Source of the DNA: Desertimonas sp963786985
GTDB lineage: Bacteria > Actinomycetota > Acidimicrobiia > Acidimicrobiales > Ilumatobacteraceae
Length of the DNA: 64,000 nucleotides
NCBI GenBank assembly: GCA_963786985.1
Contig: CAWBBL010000018.1
Location: forward strand, 62,001-126,000
Reading direction: 5' to 3'
In this document: positions 61,524 through 64,000 of the stretch, piece after piece
Layout: the number at the start of each line of letters is the position of its first letter
Numbering within the stretch: position 1 is the first letter of the stretch
Notes under the pieces: model-generated
What the model saw: the letters and a program-made list of their open reading frames with translations, nothing else
Told to the model about the DNA's origin: nothing
Database searches by the model: none
Program-made: the position numbers and the translations under genes

Positions 61524-62807
61524 GTGAGATCGAGGTCGCTCGTCGCCATCGTCCTGGCCGTTGCCCCAGGGGTCGGTTTGAGCGCGGCCGCCACGAATGC
61601 GTCGTCGCCGACGACAACGACCTCGACGAGTACCGCCCCGCCGACGACCACCGCTGCGCCGACGACATCGATCGCCCCGACGACAACGATCGCCCCGACG
61701 ACGACGGTCCCCGACTTGCTCATCGGCGTCAACTGGATCCAGGCGACGTACGCGTCACCGTGTTCCGACTCGACGGTCCGGGTCGTCGGCGGCTCGACGA
61801 TCGAAGGGAGCAACCGAGTCGTGCTCGACGATGTCGTCGCGCTTGATGCCGCCAACGGGCTGGCTCTCGCCTTCCTCTCGTGTCGCGCTCCGGGTGGGGC
61901 GACGACCCAGTCCACGGCGAGCGTGGTCCGTGCCCGATCCGGGGCCGTCGAAACGCTCGCCGAGCGCCAGCTCGGCGCGGGTGCTCGCGTCGTATCCATC
62001 GACGTTCCGACCGTGACGGTCGAATCGCCGGTCACCGCTCCCCCGGCCGGGACCTGCTGCGCCGAGGTCATCACCCGTCAGACGCTGAGTGCTGGGCCGC
62101 ACGGGTTCAACCTCGTCGCGGCGCAGCAGCTCGCCGCGTTCGACCAGACGGTCGGCGTGTCCCCAACGGTAGGTCGCGATGCCGAGCTGGTCCGCCGCAG
62201 CGTGACACCCGCAGCGCTGTGCTACCGATGGGACAACGTCTGGCTCAGCGCCCCTGAGGAGCCCGCCGAACCCGCCCCACTCGCCGAGCCCAGTGCCGAG
62301 CTGCAAACGATCCGCCTGGCGTTGATCCACCTGACCGGCCAGTGGATCGAACCAACCGACGCGATGAACGCCGAGATGGCCGCTGTCGTCACCGCCTACC
62401 AGGAGGCCCGCGACCTCGCGGTGGACGGGGCGATCGGCAACCAGACGACCAACGCGCTGGGCCGTGACCTCGGCTGCCCCGACAACGGCCAATTCACGAT
62501 GGTGCCCCCGGCAGGCGTCGGGCCGCGCAACTTCGCCTCGGTCGATCAACTGCTGGCGGCGACCGGTCGTTTCGCCAGTGGCGCCTCGAGTGGCAACTCT
62601 TCGATCGATCAACTGTTGACCGACTCCCGGTGGGATGGGCGTCACGCGATGTTCCTCGGCTGCTATCGGTGGCAAGCCCCGTCTGCGGGCGTGTCGTGCA
62701 GCTGGAGCGGTGCGACTCCGCTGCAACTCGTCGGCCTCGTCGACGACCCGGCGACCCCCGGGCTTGGTTCGTTCTCGATCCTCTACGCCCGCAGCACCGC
62801 AATGTGA
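61524..62807 (+). CDS. Secreted protein with Thr-rich linker and peptidoglycan-binding domain
   Basis: A 427-residue protein with a signal peptide (residues 1-22), a Thr/Ala/Pro linker (about 28-63), a central domain with paired Cys, and a peptidoglycan-binding type 1 domain (about 265-315: A-V-V-T-A-Y-Q-E-A-R-D-L-A-V-D-G-A-I-G). The C-terminal part has two more Cys. GTG 61524 follows TAGCCT (61509-61514) by 9 bases, with CTGACG 18 bp before that. It is divergent from kdp and probably attached to the wall. Confidence 0.82.
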   Translation: MRSRSLVAIVLAVAPGVGLSAAATNASSPTTTTSTSTAPPTTTAAPTTSIAPTTTIAPTTTVPDLLIGVNWIQATYASPCSDSTVRVVGGSTIEGSNRVVLDDVVALDAANGLALAFLSCRAPGGATTQSTASVVRARSGAVETLAERQLGAGARVVSIDVPTVTVESPVTAPPAGTCCAEVITRQTLSAGPHGFNLVAAQQLAAFDQTVGVSPTVGRDAELVRRSVTPAALCYRWDNVWLSAPEEPAEPAPLAEPSAELQTIRLALIHLTGQWIEPTDAMNAEMAAVVTAYQEARDLAVDGAIGNQTTNALGRDLGCPDNGQFTMVPPAGVGPRNFASVDQLLAATGRFASGASSGNSSIDQLLTDSRWDGRHAMFLGCYRWQAPSAGVSCSWSGATPLQLVGLVDDPATPGLGSFSILYARSTAM

Positions 62808-62829
62808 GACCGCTACCCTGACGAGTTGC

Positions 62830-62900
62830 GCGGGTGTAGCTCAGTGGTAGAGCTTCAGCCTTCCAAGCTGACTACGCGGGTTCGATTCCCGTCACCCGCT
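62830..62900 (+). tRNA. tRNA-Gly (UCC)
   Basis: A 71-nt cloverleaf. Acceptor GCGGGTG pairs with CACCCGC, discriminator T. Anticodon stem TCAGC/GCTGA encloses loop CTTCCAA with anticodon TCC. T arm CGGG-TTCGATT-CCCG is present. TACCCT 10 bases upstream is a candidate -10. CCA is not encoded. Confidence 0.96.
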
Positions 62901-63287
62901 CTCGATGCGCCGGCGGACCTCGGCCCAGGTGATCGGCAGATCGCTTGCCGGGGCGGTCCAGAACACGAACGTCGTCGGATTCATGTGCGGACGGATCCCG
63001 TCGACATCGCCACGGTGTGGATCGGTGGCGGCGAACGCCTCCAGGTGCTCGCGCGAACGCCATGCGGACACCGTCCAGAACGTCTTGGCCCAGAGCTTGG
63101 CGTCGAGGGCATAGCCGACCACGCCCGGTGCCTCAGCCAGCTGGCGGCGGATCCGCAGCGTGGCGGTGAGGAACCCCGGAAGGTGGAGGTGCGAGCGCAG
63201 CGGCAGCCGGGACGCCATCACCGTGAGCTCCGTTGCGGCGTCGACGGATTCGAGACGTTTCCACGGCAGTGCTGGCACCCGGGTCAC
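62892..63287 (-). CDS. DUF3291/monooxygenase-like dimeric barrel protein
   Basis: 131 residues from GTG 63287. The ferredoxin-like alpha-beta barrel pattern (F-L-T-A-T-L-R-I-R-R-Q-L, G-V-V-G-Y-A-L-D-A, F-W-T-V-S-A-W-R-S-R-E-H-L-E-A-F) fits the antibiotic-biosynthesis-monooxygenase/DUF3291 superfamily. The substrate is unknown. Its last codons and stop overlap the 3' end of the convergent tRNA-Gly by 9 bases. Confidence 0.75.
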   Translation of the reverse strand: MTRVPALPWKRLESVDAATELTVMASRLPLRSHLHLPGFLTATLRIRRQLAEAPGVVGYALDAKLWAKTFWTVSAWRSREHLEAFAATDPHRGDVDGIRPHMNPTTFVFWTAPASDLPITWAEVRRRIESG

Positions 63288-63328
63288 TGTACGGAACCGG
63301 GAGCAAGGGGTTGGTGACGTGGCTGTCG

Positions 63329-63829
63329 CTACGGGGTGAACGGTCGGCGCACCTCGTCGAGGACGAAGGCCGTCGACGATCCGACGACGTCGTCGATGGC
63401 GTGCAACTGGGAGAGCAAGGTGTCGCGGAAGTGGGACATGTCGGGGCTGCGCACGACGGCGATGAGGTCGTACTCGCCGGCGCACATCATCAACGACTCC
63501 ACGCCCGGCACCTCGGCAATCGAATCGCGGGCCGCCCGCCAGCCGTGCTGGGTGATCTTGAGGAACACGAGGGCGCAGATCCCGTAGCCGAGCACCGCCG
63601 GATCGAGGGTGGCGGTGAACCCCGTGATCGCCCCGATCCGGCGCAACCGCTCAACGCGGGCGTGGGCCGTCGACCGAGAGATGTGACAGCGCGTCGCCAG
63701 CTCGGAGAACGACAGCCGACCGTCGCCGACGAGCGCCATCAACAGCTCCCGGTCGACACCGTCGATCTGTCGATCGGAATCGGCGCGAGCGGCCAACGGT
63801 GCGACAGATTGTCCAGAATCTTGAGACAT
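63329..63829 (-). CDS. Lrp/AsnC-family transcriptional regulator
   Basis: A 166-residue protein with an N-terminal AsnC helix-turn-helix (L-S-F-S-E-L-A-T-R-C-H-I-S-R-S-T-A-H-A-R-V-E-R-L) and a C-terminal RAM effector domain (G-E-Y-D-L-I-A-V-V). ATG 63829 has TACGAT 8 bases upstream. It is divergent from an aromatic amino acid hydroxylase gene and probably regulates it, as in PhhR/Lrp-type pairs (inference). Confidence 0.9.
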   Translation of the reverse strand: MSQDSGQSVAPLAARADSDRQIDGVDRELLMALVGDGRLSFSELATRCHISRSTAHARVERLRRIGAITGFTATLDPAVLGYGICALVFLKITQHGWRAARDSIAEVPGVESLMMCAGEYDLIAVVRSPDMSHFRDTLLSQLHAIDDVVGSSTAFVLDEVRRPFTP

Positions 63830-63897
63830 CACGATCAATCGTACGGATTTCGTGGACATCTCTCGCCAATCTGTTGCCGGCCCTACAGACTGTTGTC

Positions 63898-64000
63898 ATG
63901 ACGACGTACGACTCCGGCGTCACGGCTGTCGAACTCGCCGACGACCATCCGGGAGTGTCCGATCCCGACTACCGCCGCCGTCGCGACGAGATCGCCAGCG
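63898..64000 (+). CDS. Aromatic amino acid hydroxylase, N-terminal fragment
   Basis: Only the first 34 residues are present, because the window ends. V-E-L-A-D-D-H-P-G-V-S-D-P-D-Y-R-R-R-R-D-E-I-A matches the N-terminus of bacterial phenylalanine 4-hydroxylases of the D-H-P-G-x-x-D-x-x-Y-R-x-R-R type. The adjacent divergent Lrp-type regulator supports amino acid catabolism. Confidence 0.65.
   Translation, partial: MTTYDSGVTAVELADDHPGVSDPDYRRRRDEIAS

Overview
This 64 kb window is high-GC (roughly two thirds G+C), densely coded DNA from the chromosome of an actinobacterium. The gene content and order point to an Acidimicrobiia-like lineage (inference): ndk-mreB-mreC-mreD-mrdA-rodA-rne-rplU-rpmA-obgE-proB on one strand, tig-clpP-clpX-folC, purN-guaB, and a full kdp operon. 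Many genes lack a Shine-Dalgarno sequence and instead have a TAnnnT hexamer 6-11 bases before the start codon, which suggests widespread leaderless transcription. No prophage, insertion sequence, CRISPR array or rRNA was seen.

Layout. 0-4 kb: the end of a secreted repeat protein, a USP-flavin fusion, and purN-guaB. 4-9.8 kb: two convergent VWA-domain proteins, a Tat-exported PhoX-like protein and a MoxR ATPase. 9.9-18.4 kb: a rightward run of a CbxX-type AAA+ ATPase, two paralogous membrane/coiled-coil proteins, an exported SBP-like protein, a lipoprotein fusing a solute-binding domain to a VWA domain, MurJ and PspA. This run is the best candidate here for an undescribed envelope system. 18.5-20.4 kb: a GH114-like secreted protein, a VOC protein and a TetR regulator. 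20.4-33.5 kb: the conserved growth and cell-shape block, interrupted by a LigD-type polymerase gene. 33.7-38 kb: a Crp/Fnr regulator facing a FecR protein and a CHASE2-cyclase, plausibly a cyclic-nucleotide circuit. 38-43 kb: folC, clpX, clpP and tig. 43-48 kb: two TrkA-type K+ regulators, an epimerase and a KimA-type K+ importer. 48-52 kb: tRNA-Pro, small enzymes, and an oxidoreductase/isomerase pair. 52-61.5 kb: a K+ channel and kdp genes (kdpE, kdpD, kdpC, kdpB, kdpA, kdpF), headed by a kinase-less KdpD-like membrane protein and preceded by helically phased direct repeats that look like a KdpE operator. 61.5-64 kb: a peptidoglycan-binding secreted protein, tRNA-Gly, a monooxygenase-like protein, an Lrp regulator and the start of an aromatic amino acid hydroxylase.

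Two patterns cut across the window. First, several conserved genes (the CbxX ATPase, GH114, FecR, clpX, kdpD, kdpA) are broken by one-base indels whose correction restores the family sequence. clpX and kdp would hardly all be dead, so uncorrected assembly errors are the likeliest cause. Second, several families of short palindromic or inverted intergenic repeats recur: a 48-bp palindrome at three loci, a CTGGGCGGC module at four, and a C-element at three. There is also an 87-bp nested hairpin and a 40-bp inverted pair flanking obgE.
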